The notes: generated from the sequence alone by a model not told the origin. Shown: positions 1 through 14,454, counted from the first letter of the stretch. The stretch is DNA of 64,000 bases from Sipunculus nudus (GCA_026874595.1 CM049314.1:3747318-3811317); one strand, 5' to 3'. Numbers and translations are program-made.

Positions 1-508
1 TTGCATAGTATTAACGGGTTCCTGCAGAGCTCGTTCAATCTCATTTAAATGCCTGGCATGGAAGTTTCTATGTACAATTTGTGATAAATAACACAAAAAA
101 CGTATTGAATGTACACGTCACAGATTTATATCATAAACATGCCGTGCGGCAGGCTTCCCTATCAACTACATACTTTATTATATAGTCCTAATTACTATTA
201 TCCTTAGCGTCTTTTTTCGAGCCTTTGCTTTGGGTTTTACTTCCCGGTAAAGCGTGGTCTCCTTTAATAAGACACGTCTGTTTTTTTCGTGTTTGTGCTC
301 TAGGTTCACTTCCCGGTACAAAGTGATCTCCTTCAATAAGACATATTCAGCTTTTATAACTATACTCATACAGTAAAATCTCGAATTTCCGTGTCTCGTT
401 TTTCCAAATATTCGTTTTTCCGAAATTTAAATTGAGACAAAAATTTACCTCTTTTAACCGAAAAGTAGAAATATGACATTTGGAATACAAACATAGACAC
501 ATACACAG

Positions 509-557
<49 letters not shown>

Positions 558-1690
558 CCAAATTACTAAATGCGACTCCGAGGATAACTGGTTGAGCAGC
601 GTTTACTCGGCCATTAAGAATAACATGCTTTCGTGCATCGTCCAGTAGTACTAATTTAGTATATTTATTGAAAAATATGGCGTACCTCGCATGTCTGTAT
701 CCTCGAATATCCTAACAAATTTTATTTCCCAAAATTATTCGGATATTCGAGGTTCTACTGCATGCTATTGCATCAAGTCCACTCAGAATAACGAAAATTA
801 ACATCAGAGTTTTCCATCGAGTAGTTGAATATGCACAACGGACTGGATGACACGTGTGTGTACCTGTGGGTGTCATGTCTCCTGATCTGTATTCCATATT
901 TTTTTCAGACATCTAGTGAATTCATCTCAAGCTTAGAATTGTATTTTAGTGCTTGTGATTCGAATGGTATCCAGTGTTAACTGAACAATTGTCTTGAGAA
1001 ATATGAAAAAAATTAAAATACGATGTATATTATCGAAAAGAAAAAAAAATAGTACAGAATGTCCACATAAGCAAATATTCATCTATCTTTTAAATAGTCA
1101 TCACGAAAATGTTTAAGGACTGTCACAGGCGAATTCGGGTCCGAATATTTAAGTTAGAAGTCCGTCAGAATGAGTAAATTATAGCTAAGACCTTGAGAGG
1201 TTCTTTCTGTGGTATTCAATTGCTTGGCATTAATATCGACTAGCTGCACCCATGGAAAATCCACAGCTCTATCTGATGCATATTTTTGTAATGAGCTCAT
1301 AGGAACTAAACGACGTATATTTTATTCTAAAATCCTAAAAAAATTTTAATCCTAAGGTTTTTGCTGGAACTTTTGTCATGTGTTTCATTTATATGATAAA
1401 AAGATTACTCCTGCTAGAATTCTCCAGGAACACCCTCCCCCCCCCCCTAAAAAAAAAAAAAATCAACATAGAAAGAAAAATTATTCTATTATAGAAATCA
1501 CACCAAAAAAAATTTTGGAAAGAGACATGAGGCATATACAGGGTGTACGAATTTTTAAGTGAGAAGTTTTTTTCCCGAAAAACAACAAAGGCCCGACAGC
1601 TTTATTGCTTGGGAAATGTCGTTGATATAACGAATGTATAAAGAAGCATTCTACCGTGAAATTATATGAAAGATTCCACGATTCCACAAA
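1..1690. other. intergenic, no gene recognised
   Basis: No supported exon here. The stretch has an (AT)n tract near 509-554 and a poly-C run followed by poly-A near 1435-1462. The short frame on the minus strand (369-178) contains two related blocks about 69 bp apart, each with CTTCCCGG followed by TCTCCTT and AATAAGAC. That is a small degenerate duplication, not a recognisable protein. Confidence 0.5.
509..554. repeat. (AT)n microsatellite
   Basis: Near-perfect AT dinucleotide run, preceded by a short imperfect ATATATAAAT segment. Confidence 0.95.
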
Positions 1691-1699
1691 GGAATAATT

Positions 1700-2860
1700 A
1701 TAAGGGGCTATTCCTTTGTCCCCGAGTAGTAGCCGCCCATTCGTATGCAGTTGTTCTGCCGCTTGCCTGGTAAACCCTTGTTTCTGAACCATAACAATGT
1801 TTATATAAAACGTGCACGTATGAACGAACGACTGATTAGTAGATTCTGGCGGGGGTTTCAAAGTCCCCAAGAGATTGAGGACCCTTTTAAGTGTGTGCAA
1901 TCCCCCCCCCCCCCCGGGCTTCCTTTAAAATATTTTAAACAAACCATAAATCGACCAAAATATTAAAACCATGATTATCATGGAAAGATAATTCTGAATG
2001 TATAAAAATCAACATACCTGTAAACCTATTAAACGGTGATTGTGTAAAGGGTAAAGGGTCTCAGCTCTTTGTGTCCACTCAACGGAAAAGTGCTCCCTAA
2101 GAAAGATTCATGTAGACGTGTTCATCGCTTGAATTTAAAAAAAAACTTGACTTCCTTTTGACATAGTAAAATTCCTGAACATGCGATATAGTGGAAATGG
2201 GGTTCAGTGGGGATGACAGGTCGCCTGCTAAAAAGCATGACAGGCGAAAATGCTTTGCTGAACATTTATAGAGGGTTAGGGTAAAGACATATCAATAGTC
2301 CATTTCATTTTGGAGGTAATAAGAATCATCACACTATATATTTTCTAATAAACCATCTTATGACAAAAGACAATTCTTTTGTCCCTGTATTGAAGCCACC
2401 CATTCATATTTATTTGTTCTGCCACTCCCAAGGTGAACTCGTGTTACTCAAACATGACAGTGTTCACAAATGAAACGCATACACGTGAACACATGACTGA
2501 TATATAAGGAGATTCTTTTGTAAGGTCTGTACGCCCTGACTACAGATTCTAGTTTGTTATCAATTTAAAGATGTACTGGTGATATATTTTTCATGTTTCA
2601 CCGTCCTTACAGACAACGGATCTTAACAAATGTATGTGACCCCCCCCCCCTCCCCCAACCCCCATCCCGACCCGAATGTTTGGAACCATGGTTATCATAG
2701 AAAGATATTTTTGAATCTATAAATATCAACATATGTGTAACCCCCCCAAAAAATTGTCAAACGGTGGTCATATCACTGGACTAAGTGCCCAGTGTTGACC
2801 AAACTGAAAAAGCCCTCTCATTGAAAGCGGAGTCATGTGGTCTTTGGAACAAAAACCTTC
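1700..2860. repeat. degenerate local tandem duplication (two ~400-500 bp blocks)
   Basis: Block 1 (about 1700-2110) and block 2 (about 2360-2860) align at several anchors. These include CCTTTGTCCC with GCCGCCCATTC against TTTTGTCCC with GCCACCCATTC, TTGTTCTGCC in both, and ACCATGATTATCATGGAAAG against ACCATGGTTATCATAGAAAG followed by a shared ATCAACATA. Poly-C runs sit at equivalent places (about 1902-1915 and 2641-2650). The copies are old and diverged. No coding potential is clear on either strand. Confidence 0.65.
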
Positions 2861-2869
2861 AATTACTTC

Positions 2870-4986
2870 CATATGAGAGAGAAAATACCTTTCAGAGGGG
2901 TTACAATGGATATGGGGAGCAATAGGGATTATAGTGGACCCGCGTGACCGCGTATTGCATGGAAATGCCTTTTGGGCAGGAAATGCGCTCTGGCCACGGT
3001 CTTAACAGGCCACTGAAATCCTCGGGGCGCCTCCTGGAAAATGCGTCACAGGCGTGGATGACCTTGTAGCACAAAGAAATAGGGGCACCTAATGGGGAAA
3101 TATAAAAATCATTTATTATTCCGCGTAATAGGGCATAATCCCACAAAATAAAACAAACTTGTCCTAGATGAGCACAACACCGATACGTCTGCCGAATTTG
3201 GAGAGTAAAATCAGAACGGAAGCAGGTAAACCGTGGTCTTGACAAAAACCCGACTCCGTATTAATTATATAGAATACTTAATGTTACGGATGGGCAAATA
3301 AAAGAAAAGTCAACATCAGTAGACGTACTTTTATTCCCCAGTATACATGAAATTATAAGCCCGGCCTGATTTCCGGGTGAGACAGCCGGGGATAACCTAG
3401 TCAACCTTTGAGCACGGAAGTCCCACGTCTTGATTAAATGAAGTAATTTACCTTTAATCAAATCTTGTCTAAGCGCTTGCTAAGCAAGGAAAAATCAAAT
3501 TGTAGTAGCAATATGCTTGGATACTAGATCAGTATGAATGATTTTAAATTTGTCAGCTAAAAAAAAATCCATAATCACCTTTATATGTCATAAACTATGC
3601 ACTTTCATTCACTGTATCCACAACATTTTAAGGGATGATAATTTAATGACAATAAACAGCACGTTTAAATAAAAAAAAACGTATTTTCATGCGAGATTAG
3701 TTTCATTTTGGTAATATTTTTATATAAAAGATATTTTTATATCTTTTGGTTAAATATCTGGTACAACTACTGAATTTTGTCTTCCTGGCAAGCTTACAAG
3801 GAAAAGCTAATCAAAAATATTAATTTAAAAAACAAAATAAAATGTTAGAATTACTCTGTTTTTTGCTATTCACATAGACGCCTGTTAGTATTATGAGTTA
3901 TAAGGTTACTTTGTCAGTAAACTCCCAAACTAATAAAGGACCCAGCATTTAACTCACCACATCTTTTATATTGATGCAGTCTTGCAATCAGTGTTGCCGC
4001 TCTGCAGTTCACCCGTGGCACGACTAACTTGGTGGCAAGTAGGTAATTACAAATATTACATTAGTGTCACGTGACATTTCATGCTACAGCTAAGTATCCC
4101 TACCCGGGTATATGCGACTTGTTCCTCGTAGAGGATTTTAAATCTGAAGGGTAATATATATTATTATGTCTATTCATTGTTATACTAAGTTAATGTGGAC
4201 AACTCTGTATTATGTCATTTAGGATTTAATGCTTTCATTTGAGAAAAAAAATGTTTCAGATGCTCCATAAATGATAATTGGTATCTTTGTTCTTATTCCT
4301 AAACAGGTAGCTTGCGATAAATAATGTATGCGGCCTCATGCTGATATTAGACATTTTCTCTGACATAGTAGGTGTGTCATTTGTTCTGCTGCCAATCTCT
4401 GGTGGGACAGGGATCAGATATCTTCCTATCCATATCCTAAAAGCTGATGTCGTCAGACCTACATCAACTTCAAATAAGGTAGCAAGTGTATCCTCGCGAA
4501 TTCCTTAAAATTAAAGAAAAAGGATTTTTCATCGGATAAAGATAACTCAGTGGAGATAAGGTGTTTCAAAGTATTTCCAGTTTTGTCTATTCTTTGTTTT
4601 TTTTCTATTGATAGTGCCAAGACAATGTATGTGTCTATGGACTAAATAATTTTGAAATGGTAGAAAAAATATTTGTAGATTTATGTGTAGATAGGAAAAA
4701 AAAGTACAAGTATAACCTTAAGGCGTTATTACGAATACAGGAAAATCCAGTCTGGTGTCTTGTGGTCTGTCTGGCAAACTTGCCTACACCAAACCCGGGG
4801 TGATGGTATGCAATCAGGAAGTGATTGAACTTAATATTATCTTTGATTGTTCTATTTTTTAAATGGGAGTTTATATGAAATAAAAATATCTTATCTTATC
4901 TCAGTGTGTATAATATGTCTGTAGAATTCACTTAAACATATCCTATAGACCCATTTGAAACACTGCTAGACTTCAATGTCTTGATG

Positions 4987-5038
<52 letters not shown>

Positions 5039-6542
5039 GTTCCAACAAACTGCATTTCAGTTATATTCGCCGAGAGATTTCCTGAGTAGAGAGAGTGATT
5101 ACAGGTCAATCATTAGATGTGTACTTTTTATGTATATCAGATATTTGATTCTTATTAAGCTAACACAAATTGAGATATGTGTTGATGATATTTAGGTGGA
5201 TTGTGGTCGTAATTTTTAATTAAAATATATATGTAATACTTTTGAACTTATAAAATATACTGAAATTAAACATTAATTGTACATATATATGTATTAAACA
5301 TATAAGGGTTTCTGACACTGTTCTTGACAATATCTGTATTTGACATGTTTGGTAATATGCCCAAGGATGTGCCTGACGCCCCATCATAAAACCTTCACTC
5401 TCTGAAATCACCGAAGAAGTTTTTATGCAGAACCATACTTGGATGGAAAGTGTTGCATTGCCGTTTTTGTTAACATAATGGTCGACACAAGTCATTATAG
5501 TATTTTCCATTCTGTAGCTTAAAGCGACATATTATAGTTTACTCTCTCTCTCTCTTCCCCCCCCCCCCCCCCATCTCTCTTTGTGTTCTATTCTACTCAT
5601 CCGTCTGATAACAAGATCTATTTGAAACTCTACACTAAAAATATATACCCACTTGATACATGTAGTTGCATTTCAAGCCAGCTCAGCTGGCCAAGATGTC
5701 CCATAATAACAGCGAATGACTCTTGCTCTTGAGCTCATAATGATTTTCTTTTTTTAAAATCGAACACGGATTTTAACTTTCAAAATGTTTAGTCGCAAAA
5801 AGAGACGCAAACCTTATGATTAAGACCAAGACCCCAATACTATCTGTCATTGGTGTTTTACATTTCAAAGCTTATTATTGGGAATACATATTTATTTCTG
5901 CACGTCATTTTGGATAGGAACAAAAAGTGGCTAGAGGTGGCAAATTTATTTAAAAAAAAAAAAAACAGAAAGATAGCCCATTCCGACAAAGCTGATAACA
6001 CGTCGTTGATATTCCGAGAATGCATTTTCGGAAGGAAACATCAACAAGGAAGGTTTGTTTTAATGGTATAAAGAAATAATCTTATGGGAATGTGACTGAC
6101 AGCGTGCCTTACTCTCTGCCTTGGCTTTATATGCCCCATGATTTAGTTGCTCATTGTCCTAGGAATGTTCATCTATTTGATGTCATACTCAGCCAACTGC
6201 ACCGCACACAAAAGCCAAATATAGCTAACTCCCTCCATAATCCTGCACATTGCACATTGTACTAGTCTACGGTGTCGGTTTTATGCGCCGATAGTTGAGC
6301 GATAAACAAACGTGTGGTCCTATAGCTTGTCATAGCAGTTCTATAGAAACGTGTTCTTAACGACACAAATATTGTTTTGCATACCTAAGATCAGTTACTG
6401 TCACTTACGGGATAGATAAATAATCCAGTCTTGATACCATGCGATCGCCAGTGTGAATGCTGTTTTTTCCACAAATATTCCGATCTATGGGTGTCACAGT
6501 CTATAACTTATAACTAGCTTCATTCTCCCCTTAGTTTTAAAT

Positions 6543-6545
<3 letters not shown>
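2870..6545. other. intergenic, no gene recognised
   Basis: No frame with homology-like composition or splice context was recognised. A 114-residue minus-strand frame at 3245-2901 has no recognised domain. The stretch holds an (AT)n tract at 4990-5035 and a CT run followed by poly-C at about 5541-5572. Confidence 0.5.
4990..5035. repeat. (AT)n microsatellite
   Basis: About 23 uninterrupted TA units. Confidence 0.95.

Positions 6546-6549
<4 letters not shown>

Positions 6550-6608
<59 letters not shown>
6550..6608. repeat. (AT)n microsatellite
   Basis: About 29 TA units, about 400 bp upstream of the large minisatellite. Confidence 0.95.
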
Positions 6609-6609
<1 letters not shown>

Positions 6610-7025
6610 TTTTGTGCACAAACGTCTGTTGCAGGTCCAAAATGATCTCCCTGACTGAAGCACATTTAACCTTATTTATCGGAAATAATTTGTTGTTACA
6701 ACGAAACAAGTCCATCAAGGTTTTTATTTGAGTATTAACTCTACATTAAGGAAAAGTATAATAATATTTCATGTGGGAGTTTCCTGTCTTCTGATATATT
6801 CTAGATTTTGAAGATTTTCATATGATCTATCTTAAACAAAAATGCACACAATTATTTAAAATCGAACGAAACCTTTTTTTGGAATACAGGACCCCAATCA
6901 CATAAAAAGCATAGATTAGTTAATTCCATGTTTTATATTCAATATACGTGTTTAAATGAACGTATATTAGTTGTACTAGGGCGTGTCTGAAAATGGATGC
7001 CTCCGCTTCAATAATAAAAAAATCA

Positions 7026-9710
7026 AGGTCAGTCAGAGCCACGGACACACTCAAACTCTATGGACAGGTCAGTCAGAGTCACAGACATACTCACACCGTA
7101 TGGACAGGTCAGTCAAAGTCACGGACACACTCAAATTGTATGAACAGGTCAGTCAGAGTCACGAACACACTCACATCGTATGGACAGGTCAGTCAAGGCC
7201 ACGGACACACTCACACTGTATGGACAGGTCAGTCAGAGTCACGCATACTCTCACACCGTATGGACAGGTCAGTCAGAGCCACGGACACACTCACACAGTA
7301 TGGACAGGTCGGTCAAGTCATGGACATACACCGTATGGACAAGACAGATAGAGCCACGAACACACTCACACTGTATGGACAAGTCAGTCAGAGCCACGGA
7401 CACACTCAAGCTGTATGGACAGGTCAGTCAGAGTCACAGACACACACCGTATGGACAGGTCAGGCAGAGTCAGGGACACACTCAAATTGTATGGACAGGT
7501 CAGTCAGAGTCAGGGACACTCTCACAACCTATGGACAGGTCAGTCAGGGCCACGGACACACTCAACTGTATGGACAGGTCAGTCAGAGCATAGAACACAC
7601 TCACACCGTATGGACAGGGCAGTCAGACACGCGGATACAATCACAATGTATGGACAGGTGAGTCAGAGCCACGGACACACATTGTATTGACACGTCAGTA
7701 GGAGCATCGGACACACTCACACTGTACAGACAGGTCAGTCAGAGTCACGGACACACTCACACCGTATGGACAGGTCAGTCAGAGCCACGGACACACTCAG
7801 ACCGTCTGGACAGATCAGTCAGAGCATAGAACACACTAAAATTGTATGGACAGGTCAGTCAGAGTCACGGACACACTCACACTGCATGGACAGGTCAGTC
7901 AGAGCAAAGAACACACAAAGTATCGACAGGTCAGTCAGAGCCACGGACACACTCAACTTTATGGACAGTTCAGTCAGAGCATAGAACACACTCACATCGT
8001 ATGGAAAGGACAGTCAGACACCCGGATACAATCACCATGTATGGCGGGTGAGTCAGAGCCACGGACACACAATGTATTGACAGGTCAGTTGGAGCCGCTG
8101 ACACACTCATACTGTATGGACAGGTCAGTTGGAGCCCTGGACACATTCCCACTGTATGGATAGGTCAGTCAGAGCAAAGGACACACTCACACTGTATGGA
8201 CAGGTCAGTAGAGCCATGGACACACTCACACAGTATTGACATGTCAGTAAGAACCACGGACACACTCAAATTGTATGGACAGGTCAGTCAGAGTCACGCA
8301 CACACTAACACCGTGTGGACAGGTCAGTCAGAGCCACGAAGACACTCATACTGTATGGACAGGTCAGTCAGAGCAAAGAACACACTCACACTGTATGGAC
8401 AGGTCAGTCAGAGCCATGGAAACACACAACGGTATGGACAGCTCTGCAGAGCAAAGAACACACTCACACCGTATGGACAGGTCAATCAGAGCCGCGGATA
8501 CAAACACAATGTATGGACAGGTCAGTCAGAGTCACGCACACACTCACACCGTATGGACAGGTCGATCAGAGCCACGGACACACTCACACTGTATGGACAG
8601 GTCAGTCAGAACAAGGAACACACTCACACTGTATGTACATGTCAGGCACGAGCCATATACACACTCACACTGTATGGAAAGGTCAATCAGAGCCACGGAC
8701 ACACAATAAATTGACAGGTCAGTTAGAGCCATGGACACACTCACACTGTAACGACAGGTCAGTCAGAGCGAAGAACACACTCACACTGTATGGACAGGTC
8801 AGTCAGAGTCACGGACATACTTACACCAAATGGACAGGTCAGTCAGAGCCACAGACACATTCCAACTGTATGGACAGGTCAGTCAGTGCAAAGAACACAC
8901 TCAAATTGTATGGACAGGTCAGTCAGAATCACGGACACAGCCACACTGTATGGGCAGGTTATTCAGTGCAAAGAACATACTCACGCCGTATGGACAGGTC
9001 AGTCAGAGCCACGGACACACTGAACTGTATGGACAGGTCAGTCAAAGCAAAAAAACACACTCACACCGTATGGACAGGTCAGTCAGAGCCGCGGATACAA
9101 TCACAATGTATGGACACGTAGTAAGAGCCACGGACACACTCACACTCTATGGACTGGTCAGTCAGAGTCATCGACACACTCACACTGTATGGACAGGTCA
9201 GTTGGAGCCTCAGACACACTCACACTGAATGGACAGGTCAGTCAGAGTCACGGACACACTCACACTGTATGGACAGATCAGTAGAACCACGGACACACTC
9301 ACACTCTATTGACAGGTCAGTAAGAGTCATTGACACACTCACACTGTATGGACATGTCAGTCAGAGTCACGGACACACTCTCACTGTATGCACGTTAGTC
9401 AGAATCATCCAAATACTGACCCTGAATGGACAGGTCAGTCAGAGCCACGGGCACACATTGTATGGACAGGTCAGCCAGAGCCACGGACACACACTGAATC
9501 GACAGGTCAGTCAGAGCCACGGACACACTCACACTGTATGGACAGGCCGGTCAGAGTCACGGACACACTCACACTGTACGGCTATGGACAGGTTAGTCAG
9601 AGCCACGGAAACACACTGAATCGACAGGTCAGTCAGAGTCACGGACACACTCACACTGTACGGGTATGGACAGGTCAGTCAGAACCACGGACACACTCTC
9701 ACTCTGTGGA
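7026..9710 (+). repeat. 40-bp minisatellite array, ~67 copies
   Basis: A 40-bp unit, anchored by TATGGACAGGTCAGTCAGAG and followed by a segment around ACGGACACACTCACACTG, repeats from about 7026 to 9710. The anchor TGGACAGGTC recurs at 7101, 7181, 7221 and 7261, all on a 40-bp register. Copies differ by substitutions and a few indels. The consensus has no stop codon in any plus-strand frame, and since 40 leaves remainder 1 on division by 3, one long frame cycles through three peptide versions (MDRSVR..., YGQVSQ..., VWTGQS...) every 120 bp. Variant units such as GGATACAATCACAATGTATG (about 7632, 8023, 8494, 9092) and TGTATTGACA recur at intervals of several units, which suggests higher-order amplification. 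The open frames are most simply a by-product of the unit; translation is not shown. Confidence 0.95.
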
Positions 9711-9719
9711 TAAAACAAT

Positions 9720-12700
9720 AAACGAAACTCATTGCATATTATAATTTATTTATGATACATTTAAATATACGGTATCGATATATGTTAGCCCTTATATAAG
9801 TCTTTATATCATACATTAAATATAATAAAGAATAAAATATATAAATCTCACTCTTCCGGGGCAAACAATAATGAAAGAGTGAAAGCTTTGAATTATTCAG
9901 ACATATAATTACTACATATAATAAGTCAATCGGGCTTTACTCCTTCGCTACAGATCGTCATATATGTGATCGGAAGATGTTCAACAGTCTGCTCGGCTTT
10001 TACATGTTAAGTTTATAAACCGTCATTTGATGTTACTGCAGTCCTAGGTAAAGAATACCAGCGGTGGTAAAATCCTTTCTTTATCCAGATGACGACTGTA
10101 TCGATAACAACATGGTCGGTACAACCACTGCAGAAAAAAAAAAGTAAAAAAAAAAGTTCCTTCAACCCTTTGAGGTTGTTGGTGTCTCCGTCCTAAAAGT
10201 CTTACCACTGGTTGGTTCCAATACTGCAGAAGTAAAATGAACGGAGTTGATTGGGTATAAAAGGTCTATACTGATTTTGTAACAGGTGTCTTTCTGGTAG
10301 CATTACTAAAGATGTCCAGGCACTAACCCTGAAGCTTAAAGCATAAGTTAGTGAGCCTGATAATTTAAGCTAAATGATATATGTATTCTTTAAAGATAAT
10401 ACAAAGTTTCATAACTGAAATTCATGCGATATTCCGTTATAGTCAAGCCATTCATACAAAAACATGTGAACGTGTGTACCTTGTTAATTGTGGGAATAAA
10501 TATGACCACAAAACATTGAATTAGTTAATAAATATGTATTGCATTCATATGTTCATTTAAGACGACAAAGTGACAGCACTATACAGTTACATCCTTTGGA
10601 TATAATTCCCATGCCGAGTCATTATCTGCTAGAAATGCACATTACTATTCTAGTAACTCATAAATTACTTTCTAGTCAGGGTGCCAAAGCAAGTAATTTT
10701 GAAAAAAATTGCCCGGGCTGATATAAAATTTTAACTTTATTTTTCCTAGAGGTAGACATCTTGGGAATCAGAAAACCAATGTTGGAAATCAGGACACTCT
10801 TGCACAACATTTCAAGGAGCATTTTTGCACAAGCTGTATACATTTTGTGCGATTAGCCCAATTAAGCTCTCTCAGTCCCCTATTGGACTAAAACAGTAAG
10901 TTATATCTTTAAATGTAGGTATTTATATGCCTAAGACGCACAAAGTTGATTTTTATTCATATATGTGAAAAATTATGGCTTACAAGAACCAAAATACAAC
11001 CAAATTTCTTTGAGCAATTTCACATAAATGAACACAGTTTCTGTATGCTTTTACACAAAGACCTTGTTAAAGCATTAAAACTTTATATGATTATTCCTCT
11101 TTCTTTTAGTGATATGCATAAGTTGCTTAACTGTAAGACAGATTTGTAGCAATGTCTTTTGTACCCCTATCCCCTTATTTATGAAAATGATCGCTGAAAC
11201 AGGAATCAGGCAGACAACATCAAACTTTACCTAAAAATATACTCATATTAAAACTCGTACATATAAAAGCATAAAAATAACTAATCAAGAAATCAAAATC
11301 ACTCTACCCAGATCAGTTTCTCCTTTTAGGTTGATTTAAATACAACTATATCTGAACGGAGATGTGCTAAAACCACCCAATGATTATAGTGTCTCTTACA
11401 TGACTTGACCTGAACTAATAAAGTAAGAGCAATTCTGTTTTAAGATTATTCTTTGGGCACCCCTTCCCCTTATTTAGAAGGTAGCCAACAAAACAGGAAA
11501 TCAGTATTGACACCATACAAAATTGAAGCCCTACATATATCTTCAAGCAAAAATAAAGCCAGAAAATCACAATGTTGCAGTATGTACCATTTTACATTAA
11601 AAAGAGTTCAGGTAGAAAAGTTAACTTATTTAGCCATAACAATGTTCATCTCCATTGCCATTTATAAATGGCTGTTGTCAATGAAACATATGTCGTTCAG
11701 AAAGGACACTTATCATGTTAAATCATCAGTAAATTAGTCACCAGATACAATTCTTCCACACGCTCACTTTTCCCCCCAAGAGTGCTGTAGGGGACCTTTG
11801 AAAAGGACCCGTATTTAATGAGATAGTGGCACCATAATATATACAAAGGAAAATTGGTATGAAAATGTTCATATGGGTCTCTAGTTTAAGAATCTGCCTG
11901 ATGCCCGTGCCAAAAGTGAGGGCGTGTTTTGGTAAATCGCTTCTGTAGATTGACATGTTTGGGCACAGGAAGAGACATCCGAAGTGTCACAGATAATTGG
12001 TGGGAGGGGGGGGGGGGTTGATGGGGTCACTTAAATGTCACTAACGTTACTTAATATTCAATGTATATATTTCAATTTACCCTCTATGTATTGCAAAATA
12101 AATTCCCTCGAAAAGAATGAAGAGACTGACTGAATTATTATGTAAATTTATTTGGTTTGGTTTGCTGTGTTTTAAGGCTCATTTTATTTTTAATTCAGGA
12201 CTCATTCAAAAATAAAGTAATCTTTGGATATCTTTTAACTTGGAGACAACATACAATTCCATTGATAAGTTCTAGATAATATTTTACTGCAGCCAGGTGT
12301 ATGTTAATTCAATAAAATGTCGAAAAGTAAATGTGGGTTTATTTCTCTATCATGATACAGTATGTGGGGACACATTATGTTTCTCCTAATATATACGGTA
12401 TAAGTTAAATATATGTGCACATCGCCTCCAGTTCAATAAAAACTAGTTGTAGAAAATGTAATAGATTTTAGATCCTTTAACTAGAGGGCACTCACTGGCT
12501 TCGAGGGTTAACTGATATTCACATTTGATTAATATCAAAAGTGTGATCTGTAGAGTGTGTACAGATAAGCAAACAAACAGAAAAAGATACAAACATACAT
12601 ACAAAATTAAGTCAGCTGCACCATAGGCCAGCCGTTTCCAATATTCTAGCAAGCAATAATCATACAGAGCTGAAAACATAACCTCCTCGGTCGAAGGAGC

Positions 12701-13464
12701 GAGTCACACGAATACAGAAGTGTGGTATCATATATAAGTGTATGCATAATACGTATAAAAATTATTGGCAGGGCACAAATCATATCTACCAGATCAAAAA
12801 TATTCTGGTCAAACATTCAATCAGATGTAAATTGATTCTTCTTAAAAGAACACAGGCCACAGGAATATATATTTTATGGGTATAAGGTATAGAAACATGA
12901 TATGAAAGATGCTGGAAGTAACGCCTTTCTTTGTGCCCAGGGTTGTTTAATGAATACTTCGCATTGCTTTCTATATAAGAAATAATGGGCCGCATTTAAA
13001 CAAGTGTTCCCGTCATGAAATGTTATAAAGAATTTTGCAACCCTGCTTTCAGGATATATTGCATCATCATATTTATCGGTAGTACAAAATCATTAAGAGC
13101 TGATGATCAGATCAAATAATCCTTTGTCTTGGATAGATTCATCTTTGGCAGCAGGTCTGTGGCTTTATCTAGATTTTTGTTTCATTTTTATTGCGGTCTG
13201 GAAACACACACTCCTAAAAAAACAAAAAATAACAATTGTTGCCAGGCAAAGAATTGGTTTTGATTGAGTGATAAAAATAATATCTCATCAACACCTTTAT
13301 CCACATCTTAAGACCGTATTTACCAAGAGTTGTAATTAATGTTGGGTTATTTGCCTATTCATTTTTAACATTTCTTATTAAATGAATTCTTTATATGGGT
13401 AGCACGAATTGATCTTGAATTGACTTATCATATTGATCTTGGATCTAGTTTATCCTTTGAAAAA

Positions 13465-13510
<46 letters not shown>

Positions 13511-14440
13511 CTCTGTGGTCTAGCTTTGTCGAAGCATACATGTGTTGCCTTAGACTGTCGAGAGTATCAAAAGCACTATGTCTGTATGTGTGCTTTCTGT
13601 ATCTGTGCTTGTGTAAAGGTTATCTTGAATATAACCAGCAAATGCGCCGACGTGCTTAAAATTACAATCGGATAAAAAATTTATCTTATTTCAAGCAAAA
13701 TTGAAGAAAACATGAAAATTTCAGTAAGAATAGACATGCATTTGATAGAAAATCCCATGGCCGTTGCATAATAATCTAGAATTAATCATCAGATGAAACA
13801 AAGGTACGTACATAGGAATGTTTTTTAGAATTTTGGAAAATGTGAGGGGTGGGGGTAAGTTATATAGCTCACAATCGTTAACATACAAGCATTGTCGAAA
13901 AATTCTTACAGCTGTCAGAGCCCTAGTTCTTAGCTAATCAATGGTACCATATTTGTGAAAATATATACAAGCAAGTAGCAGCTGTGAATTAAAAACGGAT
14001 CAGCAATACTAAAAGTACTTTTGCAAGAGTATTGAGACTGCCAACATTACTTTCCAATCTCTAGGGTGGATCTTCTAAACATGTCAGGGGTTTAAAATTT
14101 TATATCTGATGCTGTAAGGTACACTCCTATTTTTGCACAGTACAGAGTTTGGCCCCCTGACTATTCTTTAACCTTCATGGTATCTGAGCCCCTTTGTCGC
14201 TTCTCCTTTACCGTTGATTGCGAGGCAGTAGTAGATCCTGGGAGCCAAAGCGAATAGTTTTTGGGTGATTTTGCCTAAGAGTGGATTTGGTAAATATGCG
14301 TGTTTCATTTTTTTCGGTGGTGATGGTTCTACATTCCACCAATGCCTAATATGTCAGTGAAATGCTGTTATAACAGGTAGATATTGGTAAATCCATAATG
14401 CATAATTGATGAATTTATAACCATGTACCACCAAGTCCCG
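9720..14440. other. intergenic, no gene recognised
   Basis: AT-rich DNA with no supported exon. A poly-G run lies near 12004-12018 and an (AT)n tract at 13468-13507. Short frames here have no recognised domain and no consistent splice context. Confidence 0.5.
13468..13507. repeat. (AT)n microsatellite
   Basis: About 20 AT units. Confidence 0.95.
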
Positions 14441-14454
14441 CATGAGTTGTATTT

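Noticed and set aside
2901-3245. 114-residue minus-strand frame
   Set aside because: No recognised domain, no paired exons and no paralogue in the window.
6993-9744. Many 60-268 residue frames across the minisatellite
   Set aside because: They arise because the 40-bp unit lacks stops in all plus frames; no start, splice or composition evidence supports a protein.
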